Shown: positions 38,890 through 48,425, counted from the stretch's first letter. The stretch: 64,000 nt of DNA from Defluviicoccus sp046348835 (GCA_046348835.1 JAXMDM010000002.1:186001-250000), one strand, 5' to 3'. Numbers and translations are program-made. Notes: generated by a model from the letters alone, not told the origin.

Positions 38890-39246
38890 TCAGACGGCGA
38901 ACGAGGTGCCGCAGCCGCAGGTGGAGGTGGCGTTCGGATTGCGGACGGCGAAGTAGGACCCGACCAGATCCTCAACGAAATCGATTTCGGCCCCCTTGAT
39001 CAGATCAAGGGAAATCTCGTCGATCACGACCGTTGCGCCGGCGTGGGAGAACACCCGGTCGTCGTCGTGGCGGCACTCGTCGAGGGAGAAGCCGTACTGA
39101 AATCCGGCGCAGCCGCCCCCGGATACGGCGAGACGCAGCATCGTGTTTTCTCCACCTTCGGAAGCGGCAAGGCTGGTGATTCGCCGAGCCGCGCGCTCGG
39201 AGATGCGGATGGTGTGAACGAAGGTTGCGGACGTGTCGTCTGGCAT
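38890..39246 (-). CDS. erpA: Iron-sulfur cluster insertion protein ErpA
   Basis: 118 residues. A-type carrier signature with three cysteines: VSGGGCAGFQYGF (first Cys) and STCGCGTSF (C-x-C) at the C-terminus, plus RISERAARRI at the start. ErpA receives Fe-S clusters from the assembly scaffold and passes them to target enzymes. It is divergent to dgt, the arrangement often seen in Rhodospirillales. Confidence 0.93.
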   Translation of the reverse strand: MPDDTSATFVHTIRISERAARRITSLAASEGGENTMLRLAVSGGGCAGFQYGFSLDECRHDDDRVFSHAGATVVIDEISLDLIKGAEIDFVEDLVGSYFAVRNPNATSTCGCGTSFAV

Positions 39247-39413
39247 TGCTTGTCAAGTACTCCCGAGATCTCTCGCCGGGTGAAGATAAGCAGTTGTCTT
39301 ACCCTGCATTTATGTAACGCCGATGGCGGCGATGTCAAAGCGGCGTTGAGGCCGGCTGGGGGCCGGGGCCTAGCGACGTTGTTCCGTGCCGTTCCGCCTT
39401 GTACTGTCCGATC

Positions 39414-40595
39414 ATGATGTTAGCGGGGAATTCGTCGTCTTGGGCCTCGCGTCCGCAAGCGAGCCGCGGCCGGCTGTACGCCGAGCCGGAGAGCCGCACG
39501 CGCACCTGCTTTCAGCGCGACCGGGACCGTATCATTCATTGTGCGGCGTTCCGCCGGCTTGAGTACAAAACTCAGGTTTTTGTCAACCATGAGGGCGACT
39601 TCTTCCGCACCCGCCTCACCCACAGCCTCGAGGTGGCGCAGATCGCCCGCGCGATCTGCCGGTCGCTCGGCGGCAACGAGGATCTGGCGGAGGCCTTGGC
39701 ATTGGCCCACGACCTCGGGCATCCGCCGTTCGGCCACGCCGGCGAGGATGCGCTCGAGGAGCTGATGCAACCTTATGGCGGCTTCGACCACAATGCCCAG
39801 AGCCTACGGGTGGTGACATTTCTGGAGCGGCGGTACGCGGCGTTCGACGGTCTCAATCTTTGCTGGGAAACGCTGGAAGGGGTGGTCAAGCACAACGGAC
39901 CCCTCCTGGGGGGAGAGGGTGCGTCACCGCTGCCGGCGGCGATTGCCGAGTATTCTCGGGTCGGTGATCTGGCCCTCCACACCTGGGCCGCGGTGGAGGC
40001 GCAGATCGCCGCTGTCTCCGATGACATCGCCTACAACAACCACGACATCGACGATGGCCTGCGTGCCTGCCTGTTCTCGGTTGAGGACCTGAGCGATGTT
40101 CCGCTCGTCGGGCCGGTATTCGCCGACGTGCGGGCCAGCTATCCCGGGATCGATGCGACCCGGCTGATCCATGAAGCGGTGCGCAGGATCATCGGCCTGA
40201 TGGTCCACGACGTCCTCGGCGAAACCCGACGCCGGCTCGCCGATCTGAACCCGAAGTCGGCGGATGACGTGCGCGCCGCGGGTGTCCCGGTGGTGGGATT
40301 CTCCGATGTCATGCAGGAACACGACCGGACGCTGAAGGCCTTCCTTAAGGAACGGATGTATGGGCACTATCGCTTGAACCGGATGACGAGTAAGGCAAGG
40401 CGCCTCGTGCGCGATCTGTTCCGGCTGTTCGTGGCCGAGCCGGAATGTCTGCCGACCGACTGGCGGCAGCGCTGTGGTGGGCCGATGTCGGTCGAAACGG
40501 CTCGGGTCGTTACCGATTACATCGCCGGGATGACCGATCGCTATGCCGCCGACGAGCATCGTCGGCTGTTCGACGTGCAGTCGCGAACCTCATGA
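39414..40595 (+). CDS. dgt: dGTPase-like HD phosphohydrolase
   Basis: 393 residues from ATG 39414. HD-domain residues: FRTRLTHSLEVAQIARAI (His), LAHDLGHPPFGHAGEDAL (His-Asp), and a later SDDIAYNNHDIDDGL (Asp). R-rich start RDRDRIIHCAAFRRLEYKTQVF is typical of the deoxyguanosinetriphosphate triphosphohydrolase family, which removes triphosphate from dNTPs to control pools. The stop overlaps the argS start by four bases (ATGA), starting a long coupled operon. Confidence 0.93.
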   Translation: MMLAGNSSSWASRPQASRGRLYAEPESRTRTCFQRDRDRIIHCAAFRRLEYKTQVFVNHEGDFFRTRLTHSLEVAQIARAICRSLGGNEDLAEALALAHDLGHPPFGHAGEDALEELMQPYGGFDHNAQSLRVVTFLERRYAAFDGLNLCWETLEGVVKHNGPLLGGEGASPLPAAIAEYSRVGDLALHTWAAVEAQIAAVSDDIAYNNHDIDDGLRACLFSVEDLSDVPLVGPVFADVRASYPGIDATRLIHEAVRRIIGLMVHDVLGETRRRLADLNPKSADDVRAAGVPVVGFSDVMQEHDRTLKAFLKERMYGHYRLNRMTSKARRLVRDLFRLFVAEPECLPTDWRQRCGGPMSVETARVVTDYIAGMTDRYAADEHRRLFDVQSRTS

Positions 40596-42367
40596 ACATC
40601 TTCGCCAGCATCCGCGACCAGATCGTCGCCGCGGTCGAAGCGCTCGCCGCCGAGGGGCGGTTGCCGACCGGGCTCGACTGCAGCCGCATCGCCGCCGAGC
40701 CGCCGCGGGACCCGGCCCTGGGCGACGTGGCCAGCAACGCCGCCATGGTGCTTGCCGCCGGCGCCCGGATGAAGCCACGCGACATCGCCGCGCTGTTGGC
40801 GGAGAAGCTCGAGGGGCGCAACGGTATCGATGTCGCCGCGGTCGCCGGGCCGGGCTTCCTCAACCTCACCCTCGCCAACCGGCTGTGGCATGACTGCCTC
40901 GCCGCCATCCTCGCTGAGGGTACCGCGTTCGGCGATTCCGCCCTCGGCGCCGGCCGGTCGGTCAACGTGGAATACGTGTCGGCCAATCCCACCGGCCCGC
41001 TCCACGTCGGGCACGGCCGCGGAGCGGTGGTGGGCGACGCGCTGGCCGCGCTGCTGACCAAGGCAGGATGGCGGGTCGTCCGTGAATACTACGTCAACGA
41101 CGCCGGCGGGCAGGTAGATGCGCTCGCCGGTTCGCTCCACCTGCGCTACCAGGCGGCGCTCGGCGTGCTCGACGAGGCGGAGATCGAGGGGCGGCGGGAG
41201 GAGGGGACGCTGGCTTACGGCGGCGCCTACCTGATCCCGGTCGCCGCGGAGCTTGCCGCCCGCGACGGGAATCGCTGGCTGAACGCCGGGAAAGACGAAT
41301 GGCTGCCGGTGTTCCGCGACTTCGCGGTGACGAGGATGATGGCGCTGATCCGCTCGGATCTGTCGGCGGTCGGGATCGACTTCGATGTGTTCACGTCGGA
41401 GCGGGCCCTGGTCGGCGAAGGGGCGGTCGATGCGGCGTTGCGGGCGCTGGACGATCAGGGCCTGATCTACGAAGGCGTCCTCGAGCCGCCAAAGGGAAAG
41501 TTGCCCGAAGACTGGGAGCCGCGTCCGCAGACCCTGTTTCGCGCCACCCGCTACGGCGACGAGGTGGATCGGCCGCTGCGCAAGTCGGATGGTTCCTGGA
41601 CCTATTTTGCTGCCGACATCGCCTACCACCTGGACAAGATCCGGCGCGGCTTCCCGCTGATGATCAACGTCTGGGGCGCCGACCACGGCGGCTATGTGCG
41701 CCGGATGCAGGCGGCGGTCACCGCGCTGTCGGGCGGCACCGCCAACCTCGACGTCAAGCTCTGCCAGTTGGTCAACCTCCTCGACGGCGGCGAGCCGGTG
41801 AAGATGTCGAAGCGGGCGGGCACCTTCATCACCCTCCGGGAGGTCCTCGACCGGGTCGGCGCCGGCGTGTTCCGATTCATCATGCTCACCCGTAAGAACG
41901 ACGCTTCGCTCGACTTCGACTTCCAGAAGGTGACCGAGCAATCCCGCGACAACCCGGTTTTCTACGTGCAGTACGCGCACGCCCGCTGCTGTTCCGTGCT
42001 GCGGCTCGCCGCCGAAGCGTTCGGGGCCGAACGGACGGCGGACGCGGCGCTGGCCGGCGCCGATCTCCACCACCTCGCCGACCCGGCCGAACGCGAGCTG
42101 ATCCGTGGCCTGGCCGGGTGGCCGCGGGTGGTGGAAACAGCCGCCGCGGCCCACGAGCCGCACCGCATCGCCTTCTATCTGCAGGAGGTTGCGGCACTGT
42201 TCCATGCGTTGTGGACGAGGGGGAAGGAGGAGGCGCGGTTGCGCTTCATTTGCGCGGACGATCCGGACGGTACGCTCGCCCGTCTCGCCCTGGTACGGGC
42301 GACCGGGCTGGTCATCGCGTCCGGTCTTGCCGTTATCGGGGTTGAGGCGTTGGAGGAGTTGCGGTGA
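40592..42367 (+). CDS. argS: Arginyl-tRNA synthetase
   Basis: 591 residues from ATG 40592, which overlaps the dgt stop. Class I motifs: NPTGPLHVGHGRGAVVGD (HIGH) and EPVKMSKRAGTFIT (KMSK-type). The N-terminal Add-1 domain (FASIRDQIVAAVEAL) and the C-terminal anticodon domain with NPVFYVQYAHARCCSVLR are complete. It charges tRNA-Arg, needing the tRNA for activation. Second gene of the dgt-argS-SPOR-nagZ-M50-scpAB run. Confidence 0.97.
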   Translation: MNIFASIRDQIVAAVEALAAEGRLPTGLDCSRIAAEPPRDPALGDVASNAAMVLAAGARMKPRDIAALLAEKLEGRNGIDVAAVAGPGFLNLTLANRLWHDCLAAILAEGTAFGDSALGAGRSVNVEYVSANPTGPLHVGHGRGAVVGDALAALLTKAGWRVVREYYVNDAGGQVDALAGSLHLRYQAALGVLDEAEIEGRREEGTLAYGGAYLIPVAAELAARDGNRWLNAGKDEWLPVFRDFAVTRMMALIRSDLSAVGIDFDVFTSERALVGEGAVDAALRALDDQGLIYEGVLEPPKGKLPEDWEPRPQTLFRATRYGDEVDRPLRKSDGSWTYFAADIAYHLDKIRRGFPLMINVWGADHGGYVRRMQAAVTALSGGTANLDVKLCQLVNLLDGGEPVKMSKRAGTFITLREVLDRVGAGVFRFIMLTRKNDASLDFDFQKVTEQSRDNPVFYVQYAHARCCSVLRLAAEAFGAERTADAALAGADLHHLADPAERELIRGLAGWPRVVETAAAAHEPHRIAFYLQEVAALFHALWTRGKEEARLRFICADDPDGTLARLALVRATGLVIASGLAVIGVEALEELR

Positions 42368-43320
42368 TGAATGGGAGAATTGCTTGGTCGGACGAGGACT
42401 TCAGCGATGGTCGAGAGCGGTCGATCCGGACGGCCTACGGCCGTTTTCGCATCGCCCGGCTGCCGATCGCGGTCGTCGTCATCGGTGGTCTGGTCGCCGC
42501 CGCCGTCGTCAGCGGCATCGTGACCTGGCTCGTATCCGGCAACGACGCGAGGACGGCGGCCAACGGACCGCCGCCGCTGATCAAGGCGGACGAAAAGCCG
42601 ATCAAGGTCTATCCCGCCAGCCCCGGTGGTCTGGAAGTGCCGAACCGCGACAAGCTGGTTTATTCCCGCCTCAAGGATGGACGCGAGTCGGGTGGTGAGG
42701 TGGAGCGGCTATCGCCGGCACCGGAAGCGCCGCTGGCGCCGCCGACCATGCTGATGAAGCCGCCGGTCGCCGAGGCAATGGCGCCTCCCTCGGCGCGGTC
42801 GCCCACCGGCAGCCCATTCCCGGAAGCGCCTGCGGCCGCACCGCAGACGCAGACGCCCAGCATCGTCGAGGAAACGGCACCGGTGCCGGCATTGCCGGCG
42901 CCGGCCGTTGCCGCGGTCAAGCCGGTCACGGCGCCGCCTCCGGCCAGCAAGCCGGTGGTCCGCACCGAGAAGCCGGCCACCCAGGCGGAAAAACCGGCGA
43001 CCAGAACTGTCGCTGCGCCGCCGACCGTGACCAAGGCTCCCAGTACCGACACCGCCGCGACCTCGGGCAAGCTCTATGTGCAACTCCTGGCGTCGCGCTC
43101 GCAGAACGACGCGCTCGATGCGTGGAAGCGGCTGCAGAGCAAGAATGGCGACCTCCTCGGTGATCTTGGCAGCTCGGTTGCCCGGGCCGACCTCGGCGAC
43201 CGGGGTGTCTACTATCGGCTGCGCGCCGGCCCGATCGCCAGCGAGGCGCGGGCGAAGTCACTGTGCTCGGCGCTCGCAGACCGGAAGGTGTCCTGCCTGA
43301 TCGTACGCAACGGTGCCTGA
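42364..43320 (+). CDS. SPOR-domain envelope protein
   Basis: 318 residues. Short cytoplasmic N-terminus, one membrane helix (LPIAVVVIGGLVAAAVVSGIV, about 33-53), a long Pro/Ala/Lys-rich periplasmic spacer, and a C-terminal SPOR domain (LYVQLLASRSQNDALDAWKRLQ then YYRLRAGPIASEARAKSLCSAL). SPOR domains bind denuded glycan strands at the division site. GTG 42364 (or ATG 42367) overlaps the argS stop. Followed by nagZ with an eight-base overlap, fitting a cell-wall remodelling context. Confidence 0.88.
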   Translation: MMNGRIAWSDEDFSDGRERSIRTAYGRFRIARLPIAVVVIGGLVAAAVVSGIVTWLVSGNDARTAANGPPPLIKADEKPIKVYPASPGGLEVPNRDKLVYSRLKDGRESGGEVERLSPAPEAPLAPPTMLMKPPVAEAMAPPSARSPTGSPFPEAPAAAPQTQTPSIVEETAPVPALPAPAVAAVKPVTAPPPASKPVVRTEKPATQAEKPATRTVAAPPTVTKAPSTDTAATSGKLYVQLLASRSQNDALDAWKRLQSKNGDLLGDLGSSVARADLGDRGVYYRLRAGPIASEARAKSLCSALADRKVSCLIVRNGA

Positions 43321-44353
43321 AGTGACCGGGCCGCGCGCCGTCATTTTCGGTATCGCCGGCCCGGAGCTTACCCACGGCGAGCGGCGTCTCTTCCGTCAGG
43401 CGAACCCCCTGGGCTTCATCCTGTTCCGGCGCAATTGTCTGGCGCCGGAACAGACGAGGCGGTTGGTCGACGATCTTCGGGCGGCGGTCTGCCGGGCCGA
43501 CGCGCCGGTGCTGATCGATCAGGAGGGCGGCCGCGTCCAGCGGCTGGGGCCGCCGCACTGGCGGTCGGCGCCGCCCGCCGCCCGCTTCGGGGCGCTGTTC
43601 GCGGTCGATCCCGCGGCCGCGGCCGATGCCGTGCGGCTCAACGCCCGGCTGATCGCCGACGATCTGGCGACGCTCGGAATCAGCCACGATTGCGCGCCGC
43701 TGCTGGACGTGCCGCAGCCGGATGCGGACGAGATTATCGGCGATCGAGCCTTCGCCACCGACGGCGATTGCGTCGCCCGGCTGGGGCTCGTCTTCGCCGA
43801 TGCGCTGCTGGAGGGTGGGGTGCTGCCGATCATCAAGCACCTGCCCGGTCACGGTCGCGCCACCGCCGATAGCCATCTCACCCTGCCTGTCGTCGCCGCT
43901 TCGGCGGCGGCGCTGCGGGCCGTCGACCTGGCACCATTCCGCGCCCTATCCCATATGCCTTGGGCGATGACAGCGCATGTCGTGTATACGGCGTTCGATC
44001 CGGACCGGCCGGCAACCATCTCCAGGGCGGTGGTGACAGGGGTGATTCGCGGCGCAATCGGCTTCGATGGGGTGCTGGTTTCCGACGACATCTGCATGCG
44101 GGCGCTCGCCGGACGTCCCGCCGAGCGGGTGAGTGCCGTGCTGGCCGCCGGCTGCGACGTCGTCCTCCACTGCAACGGCGAGCGGGACGAGATGGAGGAA
44201 GTGGCCGCCGCCTGTCCGCCGGTCACGGATCAGGCGGTGGCCCGCCTCGTCCGCGCCGAGGGCATGCGTCGACCGCCGGCGCCGTTCGACCGTTCCCGCG
44301 CCGTGGCCCGTCTCGAGAGGCTGCTCGGCCAGCAGTCGGTCCCGATGGCATGA
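43313..44353 (+). CDS. nagZ: Beta-N-acetylhexosaminidase NagZ (GH3)
   Basis: 346 residues from GTG 43313. GH3 motifs: LIDQEGGRVQRL, the NagZ histidine loop IKHLPGHGRATADSHLTLP, and the nucleophile in LVSDDICMRAL. The enzyme releases N-acetylglucosamine from muropeptides during peptidoglycan recycling in the cytoplasm; no signal peptide is present, as expected. It overlaps the SPOR gene (8 bases) and the M50 gene (4 bases). Confidence 0.94.
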   Translation: MPEVTGPRAVIFGIAGPELTHGERRLFRQANPLGFILFRRNCLAPEQTRRLVDDLRAAVCRADAPVLIDQEGGRVQRLGPPHWRSAPPAARFGALFAVDPAAAADAVRLNARLIADDLATLGISHDCAPLLDVPQPDADEIIGDRAFATDGDCVARLGLVFADALLEGGVLPIIKHLPGHGRATADSHLTLPVVAASAAALRAVDLAPFRALSHMPWAMTAHVVYTAFDPDRPATISRAVVTGVIRGAIGFDGVLVSDDICMRALAGRPAERVSAVLAAGCDVVLHCNGERDEMEEVAAACPPVTDQAVARLVRAEGMRRPPAPFDRSRAVARLERLLGQQSVPMA

Positions 44354-45033
44354 ACGAGATTCTCTACCAGATCTCGGTCCTGGCGATCCCGGTGATCGTC
44401 GCCATCACCTTTCACGAGGCGGCGCACGGCTGGGTGGCCTCCCACCTGGGAGACGATACCGCGCTGAGGCTCGGCCGGGTTACCTTCAACCCGCTGCGCC
44501 ACATCGACCCCTTCGGCACGATCATCCTGCCGGCGATGCTGCTGATCGCCACCCAAGGCCAGGCGATGTTTGGCTTCGCCAAACCGGTGCCGGTCAACTT
44601 CGGCCGTTTGCGCCAGCCGCGCCGCGACATGGTTCTCGTCGCCGCCGCCGGCCCGGGGATAAACATCCTCCTCGCGCTCGCTTCGGCGCTGCTGCTCAAC
44701 CTCGCGCTGATGGCGCCCGACGGGCTGGGTGAATGGCTGGCCAACGTCCTTGTCGTCGGGGTGTTCTTCAACGTCCTGCTCGCCGTCTTCAATATGCTGC
44801 CGCTCCCGCCCCTGGACGGGGGCAGGGTGGCGGTGGGCCTGCTTCCGGATGCACTCGCCCGCCCGCTGGCCCGGCTGGAGCGATATGGCTTCATCATCAT
44901 TATCGCCGTCCTGTTCCTCCTGCCGTTCGTCGGCAGGAAGATCGGCGTCGATCTCAACCTGTTCCAATGGCTGGTGTTCGCTCCGTCCGAATGGCTGACG
45001 GGCGCCATCTTGCGGGCGGTCGGGGGCGGATGA
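44350..45033 (+). CDS. M50-family membrane metalloprotease (site-2-protease-like)
   Basis: 227 residues from ATG 44350 overlapping nagZ. Zinc motif FHEAAHGW (HExxH) lies in the first helix and NMLPLPPLDGG supplies the third ligand (Asp) in a later helix; about five membrane helices. This short form, without PDZ or CBS domains, is the widespread 'YwhC-like' group of intramembrane proteases whose substrates are unknown. It regularly sits beside scpA, as here. Confidence 0.9.
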   Translation: MNEILYQISVLAIPVIVAITFHEAAHGWVASHLGDDTALRLGRVTFNPLRHIDPFGTIILPAMLLIATQGQAMFGFAKPVPVNFGRLRQPRRDMVLVAAAGPGINILLALASALLLNLALMAPDGLGEWLANVLVVGVFFNVLLAVFNMLPLPPLDGGRVAVGLLPDALARPLARLERYGFIIIIAVLFLLPFVGRKIGVDLNLFQWLVFAPSEWLTGAILRAVGGG

Positions 45034-45857
45034 GCGTGGCGGAACCGGCCGCCGCGGCTTCGGATGTGGATACGGGCGGCGGCGACGCCTTCGTCGTCGA
45101 TCTGGACGGTTTCGAGGGTCCCCTCGATCTGCTTCTGTCGCTGGCCCGCGCCAACAAGCTCGATCTCCGCGAAATCTCCATCGGCGATCTGGCGGAGCAG
45201 TACCTCGCCTACATCGCCCTGGTCAGACGGGCCAATCTGAAGATCGCCGCCGAGTACCTGGTGATGGCGGCGTGGCTGGCTTACCTGAAGTCGCGACTGC
45301 TGCTGCCGGCACCGGCGGAGGCGGAGGAGCCCTCGGCCGACGATCTTGCCGAGGCACTTGCGCAACAACTCCGCTGCCTCGATGCGATCCGCACCCGCGG
45401 CGCCAAGCTGATGGCACGGCCGCAGCGAGGTCGCGACGTCTTTCCCCGCGGCATGCCCGAAGACCTGGCCGCCAACGTCCGCACCGTCTTTCGCTGCGAC
45501 CTGTTCGACCTTCTCGTCGCCTACGGCCGGCATTTGCGACGCCAGCAGCGAAGCGAGCCGCTGGCGCTGCCGGTGCTGGAACTCCATACGGTGGAGGACG
45601 TCCTGGAGCGGATGCTCGCCCGGCTAAGGATTTCCGCCGGCTGGCAGAGTCTCAGCCTTTTCTTCCCGGAAGGGACCCTGGAAGGGCTCCGCGCCGGAGA
45701 GTTGCGTGCCCGCTCCGGCCTCGCCAGCACCTTCGTCGCCGGTCTGGAGTTGGCGCGTCAGCGCGTCGTCACCTTGCGTCAGGCCCGTCCCTTCGGCCCG
45801 ATCGCCCTCTGTGCGCTGGAGAGACAAGATGTCGCCGAAGACCGTCATCGAGAGTGA
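45030..45857 (+). CDS. scpA: Segregation and condensation protein A
   Basis: 275 residues from ATG 45030, overlapping the M50 stop. Kleisin family: N-terminal FEGPLDLLLSLARANKLDLREISIGDL and EYLVMAAWLAYLKSRLLLP bind the SMC neck, C-terminal winged helix about 190-250. With SMC and ScpB it forms the condensin that organises and separates chromosomes. ScpB begins inside its last 29 bases. Confidence 0.95.
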   Translation: MSVAEPAAAASDVDTGGGDAFVVDLDGFEGPLDLLLSLARANKLDLREISIGDLAEQYLAYIALVRRANLKIAAEYLVMAAWLAYLKSRLLLPAPAEAEEPSADDLAEALAQQLRCLDAIRTRGAKLMARPQRGRDVFPRGMPEDLAANVRTVFRCDLFDLLVAYGRHLRRQQRSEPLALPVLELHTVEDVLERMLARLRISAGWQSLSLFFPEGTLEGLRAGELRARSGLASTFVAGLELARQRVVTLRQARPFGPIALCALERQDVAEDRHRE

Positions 45858-46455
45858 GCATCTTCGCCTGCTGGAGGCGGTCCTGTTCGCCGCGGCGACG
45901 CCCCTGCGGCGCGAGGTGTTGGCGTCGCGTCTGCCCACCGATGCCGACCTCGACGCGCTGCTGTCGCTTCTCCAGGCCCAGTATGCCGGCCGCGGCGTCA
46001 ACCTGGTGGAGGCCGGGGAGACCTGGTCGTTCGTCACCGCCGCCGATCTCGCTCCCCTTCTCGCGGCGGAACGGCGGATCGAGCGGCGCCTTTCCTCGGC
46101 GGCGATCGAGACGCTGGCGATCATCGCCTATGGGCAGCCGGTCACCCGCGCCGAAATCGAAGCTATCCGCGGGGTCCAGGTGAGCAAGGGGACGCTCGAT
46201 GTCCTGGTCGAGCAGGGGTGGGTGGCGCCGGCGGGGCGGATGGAGACGCCGGGCCGGCCCCTCGCCTGGGCCACCACCGAGGCCTTTCTTGCGCACTTCG
46301 GCCTTGCCCGGCTCGCCGACTTGCCGGATGCGGAAGATCTGCGCACCGCCGGGTTTCTGGCGGCGCGGCCGGAGCGGCGGACGTGGTCGGCGTTCGATGG
46401 CGGAAGCCCGGCCGACGACGAAGCGGCAGAGGAAGCGCCGGGCGACGGCCACTGA
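45829..46455 (+). CDS. scpB: Segregation and condensation protein B
   Basis: 208 residues from ATG 45829. Two winged-helix domains: HLRLLEAVLFAAATPLRREVLA and SAAIETLAIIAYGQPVTRAEIEAIRGVQ, followed by EQGWVAPAGRMETPGRPLAW. A dimer of ScpB embraces ScpA in condensin. It overlaps scpA by 29 bases, with GGAGAGAC as likely ribosome site. A disordered acidic tail ends the protein. Confidence 0.94.
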   Translation: MSPKTVIESEHLRLLEAVLFAAATPLRREVLASRLPTDADLDALLSLLQAQYAGRGVNLVEAGETWSFVTAADLAPLLAAERRIERRLSSAAIETLAIIAYGQPVTRAEIEAIRGVQVSKGTLDVLVEQGWVAPAGRMETPGRPLAWATTEAFLAHFGLARLADLPDAEDLRTAGFLAARPERRTWSAFDGGSPADDEAAEEAPGDGH

Positions 46456-46549
46456 GACACCACCCCGCGGCTGCTCCGGTTGCAGTGCAGCGAGGTTTCT
46501 GCCATTATCGCGCTGAAGGAATAACGGAAAAGGAACGAACAGCCACACC

Positions 46550-46798
46550 ATGGGCAGTCTCAGCATTTGGCACTGGATCATCGTCTTGGTCGTTGTCCTT
46601 CTCTTGTTCGGAGGTCGCGGCAAGGTTTCCCAGATTATGGGCGACTTCGGTAAGGGCCTGAAAGCGTTCAAGAGAAGCATGAAGGACGACGAGGCGTTCG
46701 ACGAACCGGGCCCCCCTGCGGCGCCGAAGGCGCTGCCGCCGGAGCAGACCCGGGCCGCCGATAGCGAGGCACGGCGCGACTCGGTGGCGCGACCGTAG
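46550..46798 (+). CDS. tatA: Twin-arginine translocase subunit TatA
   Basis: 82 residues. Single N-terminal helix WHWIIVLVVVLLLFG followed by the hinge GRGKVSQIMGDFGKGLKAFKR amphipathic helix and an acidic, disordered tail: exactly the TatA plan. TatA multimers form the conducting element that moves folded proteins across the inner membrane. First of tatABC, about 95 bases after scpB. Confidence 0.94.
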   Translation: MGSLSIWHWIIVLVVVLLLFGGRGKVSQIMGDFGKGLKAFKRSMKDDEAFDEPGPPAAPKALPPEQTRAADSEARRDSVARP

Positions 46799-46842
46799 CT
46801 CCACTGCGACCCCGCCGGCACATCCGGAGTTGGGCCGCGCGC

Positions 46843-46888
46843 GATGACACCGCGGGATCTCCGCGGGATGACACCCCGGGATGACAGC
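46843..46888 (+). repeat. Three short GATGACA repeats between tatA and tatB
   Basis: GATGACACCGCGG, GATGACACCCCGG and GATGACAGCGG occur at about 46843, 46868 and 46881, with CCGCGG arms between the first two that could form a small hairpin. It may be an untranslated spacer element adjusting tatB expression, or a chance repeat. Confidence 0.3.
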
Positions 46889-46910
46889 GGCGTCCCGAAA
46901 AGAAGCGTGC

Positions 46911-47471
46911 ATGTTTGACATCGGTTGGCAGGAGCTGTTCCTCATCGCGGTGGTGGCGTTGGTCGTCATCGGCCCGAAGGATCTGCCGGTGGCGATGCGC
47001 ACGATGGCCCGGGTCCTGTCCCGGATTCGCGCCCTGTCGCGGGAATTTCAGCGGAGCGTTTCCGACATCATGCGGGAAGCCGAACTGGATGAGATCCGGC
47101 AGCAGGTCGACCGGGCCGGCCGCATCGACATAAAGGGAAAGGCGGCCCGGATGGTCGATCCGGACGGCAGGCTGGGCCGTGAGTTCGACCTCGCGACGGA
47201 TGCCGGTTCTTCGCCTTCGCCCGACAACGGCCCGCGGAGCGGTGACGGTGAGGCCGCCGCGCCACCTCCGGCGGCGATGGCGCCACGTGCCGCCTATGGG
47301 GAGCGCGCCGTCGGGCCGCAGCCGCCCGAGGCACCGCCCGTCGCACCGCCCGTCGCACCATTGGCACCAACGGCCGGGGCAGCGGAAGGCGTGTCGGCAT
47401 CGCCGGTGCCGGTGGCGCCGCTCCGGCCGCCGGCCGACCGGGTGCCGGGGTCGGAGACGTCGGAGCGGTGA
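46911..47471 (+). CDS. tatB: Twin-arginine translocase subunit TatB
   Basis: 186 residues from ATG 46911. Starts FDIGWQELFLIAVVALVVIGP (one membrane helix with the Glu that distinguishes TatB from TatA), then KDLPVAMRTMARVLSRIRALSREFQ, an amphipathic helix. The long Pro/Ala-rich tail is disordered. With TatC it forms the signal-peptide receptor. The last four bases overlap the GTG of tatC. Confidence 0.93.
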   Translation: MFDIGWQELFLIAVVALVVIGPKDLPVAMRTMARVLSRIRALSREFQRSVSDIMREAELDEIRQQVDRAGRIDIKGKAARMVDPDGRLGREFDLATDAGSSPSPDNGPRSGDGEAAAPPPAAMAPRAAYGERAVGPQPPEAPPVAPPVAPLAPTAGAAEGVSASPVPVAPLRPPADRVPGSETSER

Positions 47472-48328
47472 ACTCGGACGACGTCGACTCCTTCCGGATG
47501 CCGCTGACCGAACATCTGGTCGAACTTCGCCGCCGGCTCATTTACTGCCTGGTCGCGATCGCGCTGCTGTTTTTCGTCTGCTACCACTTTTCGGCGCACA
47601 TCTACGCGTTTCTGGCTCAGCCCCTCGCCGATGCCCTGGCCGACAAAGGCGAAGCCGGGCGAAAGATGATCTATACCGGGCTGCACGAGGCGTTCTTCAC
47701 CTATGTGAAGGTCTCGTTCTTTGCGGCGATGTTTCTTGCCTTTCCCCTGATCGCGGTGCAGCTCTGGCGGTTCGTCGCGCCCGGCCTGTACAAGAGCGAA
47801 CGCCGCGCCTTTCTCCCCTTCCTGATCGCAACGCCGGTCCTGTTCTTTCTCGGCGGAGCGGTGGCCTACTACGTCGTCTTTCCGATGGCCTGGCATTTTT
47901 TCTTGGGCTTCGAGGCGCCGCCGAACGAGGGGGGATTGCCCATCCAGTTGGAGGCCAAGGTCGACCAGTATCTCGGCCTGGTGATGCAACTGATCTTCGC
48001 GTTCGGGCTCTGTTTTCAGATGCCGGTGCTGATGACGCTGCTGGGCCGCGCCGGCATCATCAGCAGCCGGGCGATGCGGGAGAAGCGGCGCTACGCCATC
48101 GTCCTCGCCTTCATCGTCGCGGCCGTGCTCACGCCGCCCGACGTCCTCAGCCAGATCAGCCTGGCCATCCCGACGCTGCTTCTCTACGAGATCTCGATCC
48201 TCTGCGTCCGCTGGGTGGAAAGGGACCGGGCGCGCGCCGAGGCGGCCTCTGGCGACTCGGGACCGGCGGAGGCCCCCGACGAGCCGCCGGCACGGTCCGT
48301 CGGTGATACCGCCGGCGGCGTTCCATAG
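47468..48328 (+). CDS. tatC: Twin-arginine translocase subunit TatC
   Basis: 286 residues from GTG 47468. Six membrane helices, with the family motifs MPLTEHLVELRRRLIY at the N-terminus, FFAAMFLAFPLIAVQLWRFVAPGLY, and ALTPPDVLSQ-type loop (VLTPPDVLSQISLAIP). TatC binds twin-arginine signal peptides. The cytoplasmic tail is a disordered Ala/Pro-rich extension. Overlaps tatB by four bases. Confidence 0.95.
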   Translation: MNSDDVDSFRMPLTEHLVELRRRLIYCLVAIALLFFVCYHFSAHIYAFLAQPLADALADKGEAGRKMIYTGLHEAFFTYVKVSFFAAMFLAFPLIAVQLWRFVAPGLYKSERRAFLPFLIATPVLFFLGGAVAYYVVFPMAWHFFLGFEAPPNEGGLPIQLEAKVDQYLGLVMQLIFAFGLCFQMPVLMTLLGRAGIISSRAMREKRRYAIVLAFIVAAVLTPPDVLSQISLAIPTLLLYEISILCVRWVERDRARAEAASGDSGPAEAPDEPPARSVGDTAGGVP

Positions 48329-48425
48329 CCACCAGCCTTTGCCGTTCCCGCCGTCGCCACGGCAGCTTGACCCCGACTGCCCCATCGGCTAACCCGCACC
48401 CGGCGTTTCTCTAGCGGCGGTGGGC

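Noticed and set aside
40541..42205. Long minus-strand open frame over argS
   Set aside because: Same artefact; argS motifs on the plus strand are complete.
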